A stretch of DNA of 64,000 nucleotides from an uncultured Collinsella sp. (lineage in GTDB: Bacteria > Actinomycetota > Coriobacteriia > Coriobacteriales > Coriobacteriaceae). Location of the stretch: assembly GCA_902494555.1 (NCBI GenBank), contig CABUTR010000003.1:1-64000 (forward strand), written 5' to 3'. This document shows, in pieces, positions 23,459-31,482 of the stretch (position 1 is its first letter; every line of letters starts with the position of its first letter). The notes beneath the pieces are model-generated. The model saw only the letters and a list, made by a program, of their open reading frames with translations, ran no database searches and was not told the DNA's origin. A program made the position numbers and the translations under genes.

Positions 23459-25915
23459 CTATTGCGATGCTGTCTGCGCGAGGCGAGCGCGAGCGATGGC
23501 GGCCTGACCGTAGGCGATGCAGCCGTCGTTGACGGGCACGGCGTGGGGGACCAAGACGGCAAGACCGGCGTCTTTGAGTTCGTGGGTAAGAAGCTGAAGC
23601 AAAAGCCGGTTCATGAACACACCGCCCGAGAGCGCGACGGTATCGAGGCCTTCGCGCGCGCAGATTTCGCGTGCGATTCGTGCCGAAGAGCGTGCGATGG
23701 CGATGTGAAACTCGAGGGCGAGCCTATCGGCCGGCGCGCCTGCCTCGATTCCATTCAGAAGAGCTTCGATGAGTGGTTGGGGGTCCAAGATGGGGGAGTC
23801 ATCGGCAGACGTGAATACGCCTGTATGATTGCCGCCGAGACGAACGGTCTTACCGCCGAGCGCGCGCCAGGCGGCGGCTTCAAGCTCGATGGCGGGTTCG
23901 CCCTCGTAGGTTGCCTGGCCGCAAATGCCCAGGATCGCGGCTGAGGCATCAAACAAGCGACCCATGCTGCTGGTACGCGGGCTGTTGATGCCGCGCTCGA
24001 TCATGGTGGCCGTCACGCTGCGCGTTTGCTCGTCGAGGCTGTCCAAAAGCCGAGCGGCGCCTGGGTGCTCGAGCAGGCCGAGCTCACTGAGCAGGGCAAA
24101 GGCGTTGCGGCGGGCGTCGCGCACGGAGGCCGCCCCGCCGGGGAGCGCCCAGGTGCGCAAATGCGCGGCGCGCTCAAAGCCGCCAAGGCTGGCAACAAGA
24201 AACTCGCCGCCCCAAATGGTCCCATCGGTACCGGCGCCGGTGCCGTCAAAGGCGATGCCAAGGACGCGCTCGTCGGTTGTAAGCTGGCCCGCGGCGATAG
24301 CCTCGGCCATTACGCTCGCGATATGCGCATGATGGTGCTGCACCTCGACGAGCGGCAGATTGCATTTTCGCGCCTGCTCGCGCGCCCACTGGCTCGATAG
24401 ATAGCTGGGATGTACATCGCAGGCTAAGGCGGCGGGCGCCAAGTCAAAGAGATCTTCCAAGCGCGTGCGCGCGGCGTTCCAGGCATCGAAGGTCCCGCCG
24501 TTTTCAACATCGCCGATATGCTGCGACACAAAACAGGTTGCCTCGCCGTTCGCCCCCTCACGTGTGAGCGCAATCGTGGCCTTTTGTTGTGGCCCACAGG
24601 CGAGCACGCAGGACGGAGTGCCGTCGAGCGCCGGCAACGGCAGCGGCTGGGGTGCATATCCGCGAGCGCGCCGCACGGGCATAACGGCGCCGTCGACCAC
24701 GCGTACCACAGAGTCGTCGTAGCGCGACAGAATTGCGCGGTCGTTGCCGAGCAACGCGTCGGCGATGCCGGCGGCAACGAGGTGTTCCCAGGCAAGGTCG
24801 TCGTCGGTCTCGATGGGTTCTTCGCTCAGGTTTCCGCTGGTCATGACGAGCGCGTGCATACCGCAGGCTTCTGCCGCGGCAAGCAACAGATGCTGAAGCG
24901 GGGTGTAGGGGAGCATAACACCGAGCTCGGGAAGGTCGTGCGCGACGGACGGCGCGAGCGCGAGGGCGTCGGGGGAATCGCCGCTCTCGCAAACAGCACG
25001 TCGGCGCAGCAGCACAATGGGGCGAATGCTGCCGGCCAGCAAGCCGCGCTCAACGTCGCTGATATGGCACAGGCGTTCAACGTCGGCAAGGCTGCGCACC
25101 ATAACGGCAAGTGGCTTGTTGCTGCGGCGTTTACGGCGGCGAAGCTCGGCTACCGCCTGCTCGTTGGAGGCGTCACAGGATAGATGAAATCCGCCCAGGC
25201 CCTTGATGGCGACGATGCCACCAACGGCCAGCAGCTCAACGCAGCGGTCGATAATGGCGTCGCTGGTCTCGCGCGTGGTGCCGACGGCCAGCGGCGCGGC
25301 GGCTTCGCCCGGCTCATCGCCCACGCTCGCTTCGCGCCACATGATATGCGGCCCGCAATCAAAGCAGGCATCGGGCTGCGCGTGAAAGCGACGGTCGAGC
25401 GGATTGGCATACTCCGCGGCACACTCAGGGCACATGGGAAAACGGTCCATCGAGGTAGCCGCTCGGTCATAAGGCAGCGATCGGATGATGGTAAAGCGTG
25501 GGCCGCAGTTAGTGCAGTTGATAAAGGGGTAGTGATAGCGTCGGTCGGCGGGATCGAACAGCTCGCGCAGGCAATCGTCGCAGGTGGCGATATCGGGCGA
25601 GACGAGCGTCGTGTGCGCGGTCTGGTCCTGCGATGCTACGATGCGAAAACCCTCTTCATTGGCGGCATCCCAACCGTTGGCTGCCAGGTCCACAACCTCG
25701 ACATGCTCTACGCGGGCTGCCGCAGGCGCATGCTCAGAAAGCGCGGCAACAAAAGCATCGAGCGCACCGGCCAGAGCATGCGCTTCGATATGTACGCCGT
25801 CGCCCGCGTTGAGCACCCATCCGCAAATGCCATGCGCCATGGCCTCGCGATACACAAACGGCCGCATGCCAACGCCCTGCACAATGCCCGTTACATGAAT
25901 ATGCACATGCCGCAT
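23459..25915 (-). CDS. hypF: carbamoyltransferase HypF
   Basis: An 818-residue protein making the HypE thiocarbamate from carbamoyl phosphate. Domains in order: acylphosphatase (1-90, VTGIVQGVGMRPFVYREA), two C4 zinc fingers (about 105-185: CDDCL...CTNCG and CPEC...CFDCG), a YrdC-like domain (about 200-390) and a Kae1-like domain (about 400-818) with metal-binding HHHAH. Length equals the family (about 750-820). GAGGGG selects ATG 25915; the frame is open a little further upstream without a signal. First gene of the hypFCDE set. Confidence 0.95.
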   Translation of the reverse strand: MRHVHIHVTGIVQGVGMRPFVYREAMAHGICGWVLNAGDGVHIEAHALAGALDAFVAALSEHAPAAARVEHVEVVDLAANGWDAANEEGFRIVASQDQTAHTTLVSPDIATCDDCLRELFDPADRRYHYPFINCTNCGPRFTIIRSLPYDRAATSMDRFPMCPECAAEYANPLDRRFHAQPDACFDCGPHIMWREASVGDEPGEAAAPLAVGTTRETSDAIIDRCVELLAVGGIVAIKGLGGFHLSCDASNEQAVAELRRRKRRSNKPLAVMVRSLADVERLCHISDVERGLLAGSIRPIVLLRRRAVCESGDSPDALALAPSVAHDLPELGVMLPYTPLQHLLLAAAEACGMHALVMTSGNLSEEPIETDDDLAWEHLVAAGIADALLGNDRAILSRYDDSVVRVVDGAVMPVRRARGYAPQPLPLPALDGTPSCVLACGPQQKATIALTREGANGEATCFVSQHIGDVENGGTFDAWNAARTRLEDLFDLAPAALACDVHPSYLSSQWAREQARKCNLPLVEVQHHHAHIASVMAEAIAAGQLTTDERVLGIAFDGTGAGTDGTIWGGEFLVASLGGFERAAHLRTWALPGGAASVRDARRNAFALLSELGLLEHPGAARLLDSLDEQTRSVTATMIERGINSPRTSSMGRLFDASAAILGICGQATYEGEPAIELEAAAWRALGGKTVRLGGNHTGVFTSADDSPILDPQPLIEALLNGIEAGAPADRLALEFHIAIARSSARIAREICAREGLDTVALSGGVFMNRLLLQLLTHELKDAGLAVLVPHAVPVNDGCIAYGQAAIARARLAQTASQ

Positions 25916-25930
25916 GCGACACCCCTCATC

Positions 25931-25973
25931 AAAACCGACCAAAAAGGGACAGGTTTATTTTGGTAGGTAAAAC
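25931..25973. repeat. palindrome family D, first of a tandem pair
   Basis: AAACCGACCAAAA-type arm at 25931-25944 with TTTTGGTAGGT at 25958-25968 around AGGGACAGGTTTA, in the orientation of the copy at 11860. It precedes the hypF start by about 15 bp. Confidence 0.75.
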
Positions 25974-25976
25974 TTC

Positions 25977-26014
25977 TAAACCTGCCAAAATAAACCTGTC
26001 CCTTTTTGGTAGGT
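25977..26014. repeat. palindrome family D, second of a tandem pair (opposite orientation)
   Basis: AACCTGCCAAAA (25979-25990) with TTTTTGGTAGGT (26003-26014) around TAAACCTGTCCC. Its loop is the complement of the neighbouring copy's, so the two units could also pair with each other into one long cruciform. It ends 3 bp before the nikR stop. Confidence 0.75.
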
Positions 26015-26017
26015 GCG

Positions 26018-26530
26018 CTACAGCCCCAGGCTCTGCTTGGTGGCGGCGCACGTGAGCTCGCCGTGCTTAACGCCGCGCAGGCCCAGCAGGCGGTCGGCTA
26101 GTTCGTAGACGCGCTCGCCGCGACCCTTGAGCGCCAGAATCTCCAAGCAGTTGTGGTGATCCAGATGCACGTGCATGGTCGATACGATCTCGTCAGTGTA
26201 GTCGTGCTGCACCTCGTCCAGACGGCGCGTCAGGTCGCCGGTGTGGTGGTCGTAGATCATGGTGAGCGACCCGATAACATGCTCGTCGGGCGTGCGCATC
26301 TGCTCCTTGGCGATCGAGGCGCGAATCAGGTCGCGCACGGCTTCGGAGCGGTTGGCCACGTCGCCGCGGCGCGCAATCTGTTCGTCAAAACGGCGCAGCA
26401 GGTCGTCCGGTGCGGTAACCGAAAAGCGGACCAGCTCGGAACTGGAGCCGCTGCAGCGGCAGCCCGCGTCACCGTCCGCCCCGTGCGGATGCTCGTGCTC
26501 GTACCCGCAACCGTGCTCGTGTTCGGCCAC
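26018..26530 (-). CDS. nikR: nickel-responsive regulator NikR with His-rich N-terminal tail
   Basis: A 170-residue protein: a ribbon-helix-helix DNA-binding domain (about 33-75, LVRFSVTAPDDLLRRFDEQI) and an ACT-like nickel-binding domain with HVHLDHHNC (about residues 119-127) holding the His and Cys ligands known from E. coli NikR. It normally represses nickel uptake when nickel is sufficient. Unusual: about 30 extra N-terminal residues rich in His and Cys (HEHGCGYEHEHPHG, CRCSG) that could bind nickel. Next to hypFCDE, so it likely tunes nickel supply to hydrogenase maturation. The upstream small gene ends 1 bp before its start. Confidence 0.93.
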   Translation of the reverse strand: MAEHEHGCGYEHEHPHGADGDAGCRCSGSSSELVRFSVTAPDDLLRRFDEQIARRGDVANRSEAVRDLIRASIAKEQMRTPDEHVIGSLTMIYDHHTGDLTRRLDEVQHDYTDEIVSTMHVHLDHHNCLEILALKGRGERVYELADRLLGLRGVKHGELTCAATKQSLGL

Positions 26531-26531
26531 G

Positions 26532-26780
26532 TTACACCAGCTTCACGGAGCCGACGGAGTTGTGGTCGGCCTCGATGGCCTCTTCGTAGCCCTCGAGTGC
26601 GTCGTGGGCCTCGTGCAGCGCGGCCATGGCTGCCTCGAGCTTGGCGCCGATGCGTTCCATGTCAAAATTCTCGGTCGCATGCAGCAGCTGATGGCTCCAC
26701 TCGTGGGCGAGCTCGATGGTGTCGTCGACCTGCTTGACGCTCATGGCAAGCTGGCTCATGTTCATTCCGACGTCATGCAT
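26532..26780 (-). CDS. 82-residue helical protein co-transcribed with nikR, unknown
   Basis: A small, mostly helical acidic protein with regular Leu/Ala spacing (IGAKLEAAMAALHEAHDALE) suggesting a coiled coil, and several His residues (HEWSHQLLHATE). AAGGAG seven bases ahead of the ATG is a good ribosome site. Its stop is adjacent to the nikR ATG, so the two are translated together; a role in nickel handling is only a guess from context. No family recognised. Confidence 0.75.
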   Translation of the reverse strand: MHDVGMNMSQLAMSVKQVDDTIELAHEWSHQLLHATENFDMERIGAKLEAAMAALHEAHDALEGYEEAIEADHNSVGSVKLV

Positions 26781-26857
26781 GGGAAATCTCCTTATGCTCG
26801 GGGCAATCCGGTGGTTCAGATTCTACTACGCCCGCGCGGGGCACTACCGCATAAGAA

Positions 26858-26890
26858 AACGGGTGCGAGTCTGTGTGACCCGCACCCGTT
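26858..26890 (-). terminator. terminator for trxA (minus strand)
   Basis: AACGGGTGCG and CGCACCCGTT are perfect 10-bp arms; on the minus strand the hairpin is followed by TTCTTAT. It lies 112 bp past the thioredoxin stop; the interval shows no gene. Confidence 0.75.
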
Positions 26891-27001
26891 CACTGGGGGC
26901 TGTTTGTATTTACCATACTATCCGTGGTCGCATGCGGTGCACCCAGAAGTCCGGCGAGCGGTGCAAAAGCGCTCATGGACGGCGGGCAAGTAACAAGCGT
27001 A

Positions 27002-27322
27002 TTACAGATGCTTCTCCAGCAGCGCCTGCAGCCTCGCCTTAGGCAGAGCGCCAACCGAGCGGTCAATCTCTTCGCCGTTCTTAAACACAATCAGCGTGGG
27101 GATGCTCATGACGCCATACTTCATGGCCAGGTCCTGGTTATCATCGACGTTGCATTTGGCAACGGCAAGCTTGCCCGCCAGCTCATCGGCAACCTCGTCA
27201 ACGATGGGCGAGAGCGATCGGCAGGGCCCGCACCACGGTGCCCAAAAATCGACCAGCACGGGCAGGCTGCCGTTAACGATGGAATCGAAGTTCTCGGGGG
27301 TAATCTGCTTAATGTCAGCCAT
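27002..27322 (-). CDS. trxA: thioredoxin
   Basis: A 106-residue thioredoxin with active site WAPWCGPC (Cys pair at about residues 31 and 34), the cis-Pro in MSIPTLIVFKNG and the full alpha/beta fold length. It reduces protein disulfides. GGAGGT just ahead of the ATG at 27322 fixes the start (MADIKQITPENF); the upstream extension of the frame is not used. Confidence 0.95.
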   Translation of the reverse strand: MADIKQITPENFDSIVNGSLPVLVDFWAPWCGPCRSLSPIVDEVADELAGKLAVAKCNVDDNQDLAMKYGVMSIPTLIVFKNGEEIDRSVGALPKARLQALLEKHL

Positions 27323-27458
27323 GGTGACCTCCATAATGTGACGCGGCTCAGCCGCGTAAAACTCAGTACGACCGTGCTTATACCCAGCCGCCCGCAAAGC
27401 AACCACTCGCGGGCAGCTCTTTTATATAATGGTGGGCACGCAAACGATTGGAGAGCGC

Positions 27459-28034
27459 ATGTCCACGTCACAAAGCCAGAAAAAAGAAGCCATCGCCCAG
27501 GCGGCCGAGCAGGAGCTCACATCGCTTGCGGTCCGTGGCGTGCGCATCGTGGGCAACGCGTGCTCGCCGATCGTGCTGGTCAAAGGCGATTTGGACGAGG
27601 CCGAGCGTTCGGGTGGCGAGCTTGCCGCCGGCCCGGATGGCGCGGCGTTGCGCAAGGCGCTTGGGGCCATCGGCTACGCGCCCGAGGATTTTTGCGTGCT
27701 GGCAAGCGTCGCCGGCACAGGCGACGGAGCGGTCGCGGTGGGCGAGACTCTGCCGTGCGAACTGTTCCGCGAGGCGCTTGAGGCCTTGGACCCCGAGGCG
27801 GTGCTACTGCTCGACAACAACGCGGCTGACGCCATGCGCGAGACCTACGCCGATATGCTCGTGGCGATCGATGACTTCGCCACCGCCATGCTCAAGCCCG
27901 GCCTGGTCGCCCATGTGCAGGGCCGTCGCGTGCTCGCGCTTGATGGCTTTGAGGCAGCGCTGACCGACAAGGCGGCCAAGCAGCGCATGTGGGCCTACAT
28001 CAAGCAGCTGACCCCGGCGGCCGCGCCGCTGTAG
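27459..28034 (+). CDS. unknown protein, possibly uracil-DNA-glycosylase-like fold
   Basis: A 191-residue cytosolic protein, helical N-terminus (QKKEAIAQAAEQEL) then an alpha/beta region. VRGVRIVGNACSPIVLVKGD, ALRKALGAIGYAPEDFCVLAS and ALDPEAVLLLDNNAADAMRE follow the order of segments in the uracil-DNA glycosylase-like superfamily (GEAPG-type loop, helix ending before a strand, then a kP-x-VVLLG-x-x-A strand), but the catalytic motifs are absent. The family suggestion is therefore weak. Start 27459 follows GGAGAGCGC. Divergent from trxA; function unknown. Confidence 0.6.
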   Translation: MSTSQSQKKEAIAQAAEQELTSLAVRGVRIVGNACSPIVLVKGDLDEAERSGGELAAGPDGAALRKALGAIGYAPEDFCVLASVAGTGDGAVAVGETLPCELFREALEALDPEAVLLLDNNAADAMRETYADMLVAIDDFATAMLKPGLVAHVQGRRVLALDGFEAALTDKAAKQRMWAYIKQLTPAAAPL

Positions 28035-28108
28035 CGAGCCCGCGTCGACAAACGACCCCGAGCGGGCGAGCCGTACCCGCGGAACGCAAATCCGTCGCGC
28101 CCGCGCCC

Positions 28109-29386
28109 TTACATCACAGCGCGCAGCTCAAACCGATCGCCGTTAATGCGGAACTGACAATTGCCGTTCATGCGCTCCACGGCAAGTTTGATGCTCTTGG
28201 TGCCAAAGCCGTGGCCCGCATGCTGGGTCACGGGCATGCCGTCGACCATGCGCGGCGCGCGGTCAAACGTGTTGGAAACTAACAGCAGCAGCTGGCCGTC
28301 CTCCAATCGCAGGTCAAAGTCGACGAATCGCTTTCCTTGGGGTGCGGCGCTTGCGGCGGTGATAGCGTTTTCCAAGGCATTTGAGAGCACGCTAAACAGG
28401 TCGGCGTCACCTACGTGGATCGTTTCGGGTACGGCGGCACGCAGGTTGGCGGTAATGCCGTTTCTTTTGATATCCGAGTTAAGTGACGAAAGCGCGATGT
28501 TTACGGTCTCGTTGGCGCAGAAGCGGCGTACGGCGGTGCGGTCGCCGGCTTCGCAGAGTTCGTCGATGCGTTTGAGCGCCTCGTCGGTGTGGCCCTCCTC
28601 AATTAAAGCGGCCAGGCCGCGTAGGAAGTGGCGCATATCGTGGCGAAGAATCGACAGCTCGCGCCCAGATTGACGCCAAGCCTCGAGCTCTTTGATGGCG
28701 GCGCTGTCGCGGGTTTCGAGCATCCAACGCTCTCGCTCGGCGGTTTCCTTTTCTTCGTATTCGCGCAGGTAAACGGCAAGAAACATAAGATAGAAGGCAC
28801 AGAGCGCAAATGCCAAAAACTCAACCGTCACCACCGAGCCCGAGTGGAACAGCGTGGTGTAGACGTTGGTGGCGTAGTCAAAGATGTAATAGACGAGCGG
28901 CAGGATTAAAAGGATGCTCAGCTCGGTGGGGCTTTTAATCGCCAGGCGGGGTCCAATGTCGCCGGCCCAATGCAGCAGGACGGCAAAGACGCCGAGCGTG
29001 GTAGCGATGCGTGCCAGATAGTACGCGATCTGAGAATCGGTTGCGGCAAATGCGGCGATGCCCATCCAATTGCTGAACTGGCAGCTCAGATAGGCGCTGG
29101 TGACGCCCAACGTCGCGAGCAGCGGGCTCAAGTGGTAGCGCGCGCATAGGTAGACGGTAAGCGGCAAGTGCACGACGAGCGGATAGACCTGACGGGCAAA
29201 AAGCTCTCCGCCAACGACATTGGCGATCGAAAAGGCAGCGCCGGTTGCGGCTCCGACCCCCACCAACTCGAGTGCATGGCGTCGATTGATTTCGATACCG
29301 CACAGCGCCGCCGAAGCAAAGACGCCAAAGAGTAGCGTTGTGGCGTGGTGGATTGCCCAAAGGACCATTTCGACCGAGGAGATCAT
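28109..29386 (-). CDS. AgrC-type (GHKL) sensor histidine kinase
   Basis: A 425-residue kinase with six or seven hydrophobic segments (about 1-200), a coiled linker, a phosphoacceptor helix with His in LRHDMRHFLRGL (about 245-256) and a GHKL ATPase (about 310-425): N box in VLSNALENAITAA and glycine loop HAGHGFGTKSI. This is the class that senses peptides in AgrC/ComD systems. Its ATG overlaps the upstream response-regulator stop (ATGA). No AgrB or AgrD-like gene is nearby, so the ligand is not encoded here. Confidence 0.9.
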   Translation of the reverse strand: MISSVEMVLWAIHHATTLLFGVFASAALCGIEINRRHALELVGVGAATGAAFSIANVVGGELFARQVYPLVVHLPLTVYLCARYHLSPLLATLGVTSAYLSCQFSNWMGIAAFAATDSQIAYYLARIATTLGVFAVLLHWAGDIGPRLAIKSPTELSILLILPLVYYIFDYATNVYTTLFHSGSVVTVEFLAFALCAFYLMFLAVYLREYEEKETAERERWMLETRDSAAIKELEAWRQSGRELSILRHDMRHFLRGLAALIEEGHTDEALKRIDELCEAGDRTAVRRFCANETVNIALSSLNSDIKRNGITANLRAAVPETIHVGDADLFSVLSNALENAITAASAAPQGKRFVDFDLRLEDGQLLLLVSNTFDRAPRMVDGMPVTQHAGHGFGTKSIKLAVERMNGNCQFRINGDRFELRAVM

Positions 29387-30108
29387 CAGCGCCTCCCGCC
29401 CTCGAAGCGCACCGCAAAGTAGGCGTCTTGGAACCCCTGCTTGCTGCTGCGCGACAGCGGAATGCACGCGCCGGAGCGCATGACGATGTCCGTGCGATCG
29501 AAGTGGTCGATGTTGCGCAAGTTGACCTGGTAGCTACGGTGGCATTTAAAGAAGGTGGCATTTTGCGCCAAACGGTCCTCGACGCTGCGGAACGATTCGA
29601 GTGCCTCGATATCGCGTCCGTCGCGCAGGTGGAAGACCACGTGCTTGTTGCGCGCCTCGGCATATTCGATGTCGGACAGGCGCAGGGCGTGGTAGCCAAA
29701 GGACGTTTTGATCACGAGCTCGTCGGTTGCCGCCGGGCGCATGCTCGAAAGCTCGTCGAGTAACTGCGCCAGGCGTTCGTAAGTCACGGGCTTGAGCAGA
29801 TAGTCGAAGGCGCGGACCTCGTAGGACTCCAGTGCAAACTCGGGCGATGAGGTGAGAAACACCAGGCGCACGGCGGTATCGGCCTGGCGCAATTCGCGCG
29901 CGGTGTCCATGCCGTTGACGAGCGGCATGATCATGTCGAGCAGAATGATGTCGGCGCGCGATGCGGCATGGCGGGCCAGCAGGTCCTCGCCGCGCGTGAC
30001 GAGCGCAACTTCGACCGCCGTGCCCGTCTCGCTCGACCAACGGTCGATCATCCGGTGCAGTCTATCTAGAAAAGCGACGTCGTCGTCGCAGGCAATAATC
30101 TTGAGCAT
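29386..30108 (-). CDS. LytTR-family response regulator
   Basis: A 240-residue regulator: receiver domain (1-120) with acidic pocket CDDD, phosphoacceptor Asp in ILLDMIMPLVNG (about 57) and Lys in LLKPVTYERL; then a LytTR DNA-binding domain (about 135-235; LRLSDIEYAEARNKHVVFHL, FKCHRSYQVNLRNIDHF). AGGGGG supports the ATG at 30108; the frame is open upstream but without signals. Cotranscribed with the kinase that follows. From 30109 to 30300 I see no gene; this stretch should hold its promoter. Confidence 0.92.
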   Translation of the reverse strand: MLKIIACDDDVAFLDRLHRMIDRWSSETGTAVEVALVTRGEDLLARHAASRADIILLDMIMPLVNGMDTARELRQADTAVRLVFLTSSPEFALESYEVRAFDYLLKPVTYERLAQLLDELSSMRPAATDELVIKTSFGYHALRLSDIEYAEARNKHVVFHLRDGRDIEALESFRSVEDRLAQNATFFKCHRSYQVNLRNIDHFDRTDIVMRSGACIPLSRSSKQGFQDAYFAVRFEGGRR

Positions 30109-30316
30109 TCTGAGCCCCCTTAGTAGTTCGATTTTGCCACATTGGGTGCGGACCGCTCGCGGAGGCGTGTCCCATTTGCGCCCCACGTCGCGCAACTCGC
30201 GCCGAGCGGTATTGCGGTGGCGAAAGATGCCTCCTGCGCTATCGAGAGCTCGGCTATCCTCAGCTTGCCAGTTCGAAAATGGACCTGCCGCATGATTGAA
30301 TCTTTATTTCAACTTT

Positions 30317-30360
30317 ACACCTAGGTTTACAGCTGTCTTGTCAGCTGTAAACCTAGGTGT
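30317..30360. promoter_or_regulatory. 19-bp palindromic operator, candidate NiaR site
   Basis: ACACCTAGGTTTACAGCTG (30317-30335) is perfectly complementary to 30342-30360 around TCTTGT. It lies 41 bp before nadA. The centre CTGTCTTGTCAG resembles the NiaR (YrxA) motif of Firmicutes as I know it (ACCTGTCTTGACAGGT), and niaR closes the operon, so autoregulation by niacin is the natural reading. The palindrome is longer than a single NiaR box and may bind two dimers. Confidence 0.75.
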
Positions 30361-30401
30361 CATACTAAAGCCCCAAGATTCGCCAAAAGAGAGGGGCCTT
30401 G

Positions 30402-31427
30402 ATGGCACAGAGCGCGAACATGGATGCATCGGAGCTTGCACGCGACATTGCGGCCGGCCTGGCATCGGCAACGACGGCAACGGAGCGCGCGGCATTGGTG
30501 CCCGCAGAGCTCGTTGAGGCCATTCAGCAACTTAAAACCCAACGTGACGCGGTGATCCTGGCACACTATTACGTGGCGCCCGAGGTCCAGGCTGTGGCCG
30601 ATTACGTCGGTGACAGCTTCTATCTGGCAAAGCTTGCCAAGAGCCTGCCGCAGCAGACCATCGTGTTGTGCGGCGTGGAGTTTATGGGCGAGAGCGCCAA
30701 GCTGCTCAATCCCACCAAGACGGTGCTGCTGCCCGAGCCGGGCGCGGACTGCCCCATGGCTCATATGGTCAAGCGCGAGACAGTCGATGCGGCGCGCGCC
30801 GAGTACGGCGATGACCTTGCCGTGGTCTGCTACGTCAACTCCACGGTCGAGATCAAGAGCTGGAGCGACGTGTGCGTCACCAGCTCCAACGCCGTTAAGA
30901 TCGTGTCCGAGCTGCCGCAGCAGCATATCCTGTTCATTCCCGACCAAAACCTGGGCCGCTTCGTAGCCGAGCAGGTGCCGCAAAAGCACGTCATTCTCAA
31001 CAACGGCTACTGCCCGCGCCATCACATCATCACCGTCGAACAGATCGTCGACGCGACGGAGGCCCACCCCGACGCGCTCGTGCTGGCGCATCCTGAGTGC
31101 AAGGCCGACGTCTTGGCCGAGGCCGACTACATCGGCTCCACCGCCGGCATCATCAAGTACGCCGAGGAGTCCGACGCGAGCGAGTTCATTATCGTGACGG
31201 TCCGTGGCGTGCTCTACGAGCTCGAGCGCCGCTGCCAGGGCACCGGCAAGAAGTTCTACTTCCCCGCGGTGCAGCCCACCTGCGTCAACATGGATCTCAT
31301 CACGCTCGAAAAGCTCGTGCGCTGCCTGGAGACGGGCGAGGGCGAGGTGCAGATTGGCGTGTCGGACGAGGCCGCCGATCAGGCCAAGCTCACGCTCGAC
31401 CGCATGCTCGAGTACGCAGCGCGCTAG
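30402..31427 (+). CDS. nadA: quinolinate synthase
   Basis: A 341-residue [4Fe-4S] enzyme condensing iminoaspartate with dihydroxyacetone phosphate to quinolinate. Seen: ILAHYYVAPEVQ, CGVEFMGESAKLLNP, NNGYCPRHH, LAHPEC and QPTC, which include the cluster ligands and the conserved substrate-binding segments. AGAGAGGGG at 30388-30396 selects ATG 30402 rather than TTG 30399. First gene of nadA-nadB-nadC-niaR. Confidence 0.95.
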   Translation: MAQSANMDASELARDIAAGLASATTATERAALVPAELVEAIQQLKTQRDAVILAHYYVAPEVQAVADYVGDSFYLAKLAKSLPQQTIVLCGVEFMGESAKLLNPTKTVLLPEPGADCPMAHMVKRETVDAARAEYGDDLAVVCYVNSTVEIKSWSDVCVTSSNAVKIVSELPQQHILFIPDQNLGRFVAEQVPQKHVILNNGYCPRHHIITVEQIVDATEAHPDALVLAHPECKADVLAEADYIGSTAGIIKYAEESDASEFIIVTVRGVLYELERRCQGTGKKFYFPAVQPTCVNMDLITLEKLVRCLETGEGEVQIGVSDEAADQAKLTLDRMLEYAAR

Positions 31428-31482
31428 AACAATGCGGTATGAGGGACGGTCCCTTATGTCACATTCAAGGGAGAGGATTCCT

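Noticed and set aside
28109..30108. Complete agr-type peptide quorum-sensing locus
   Set aside because: Kinase and LytTR regulator are present, but I find neither an AgrB-like protease nor a small precursor peptide in the flanks.
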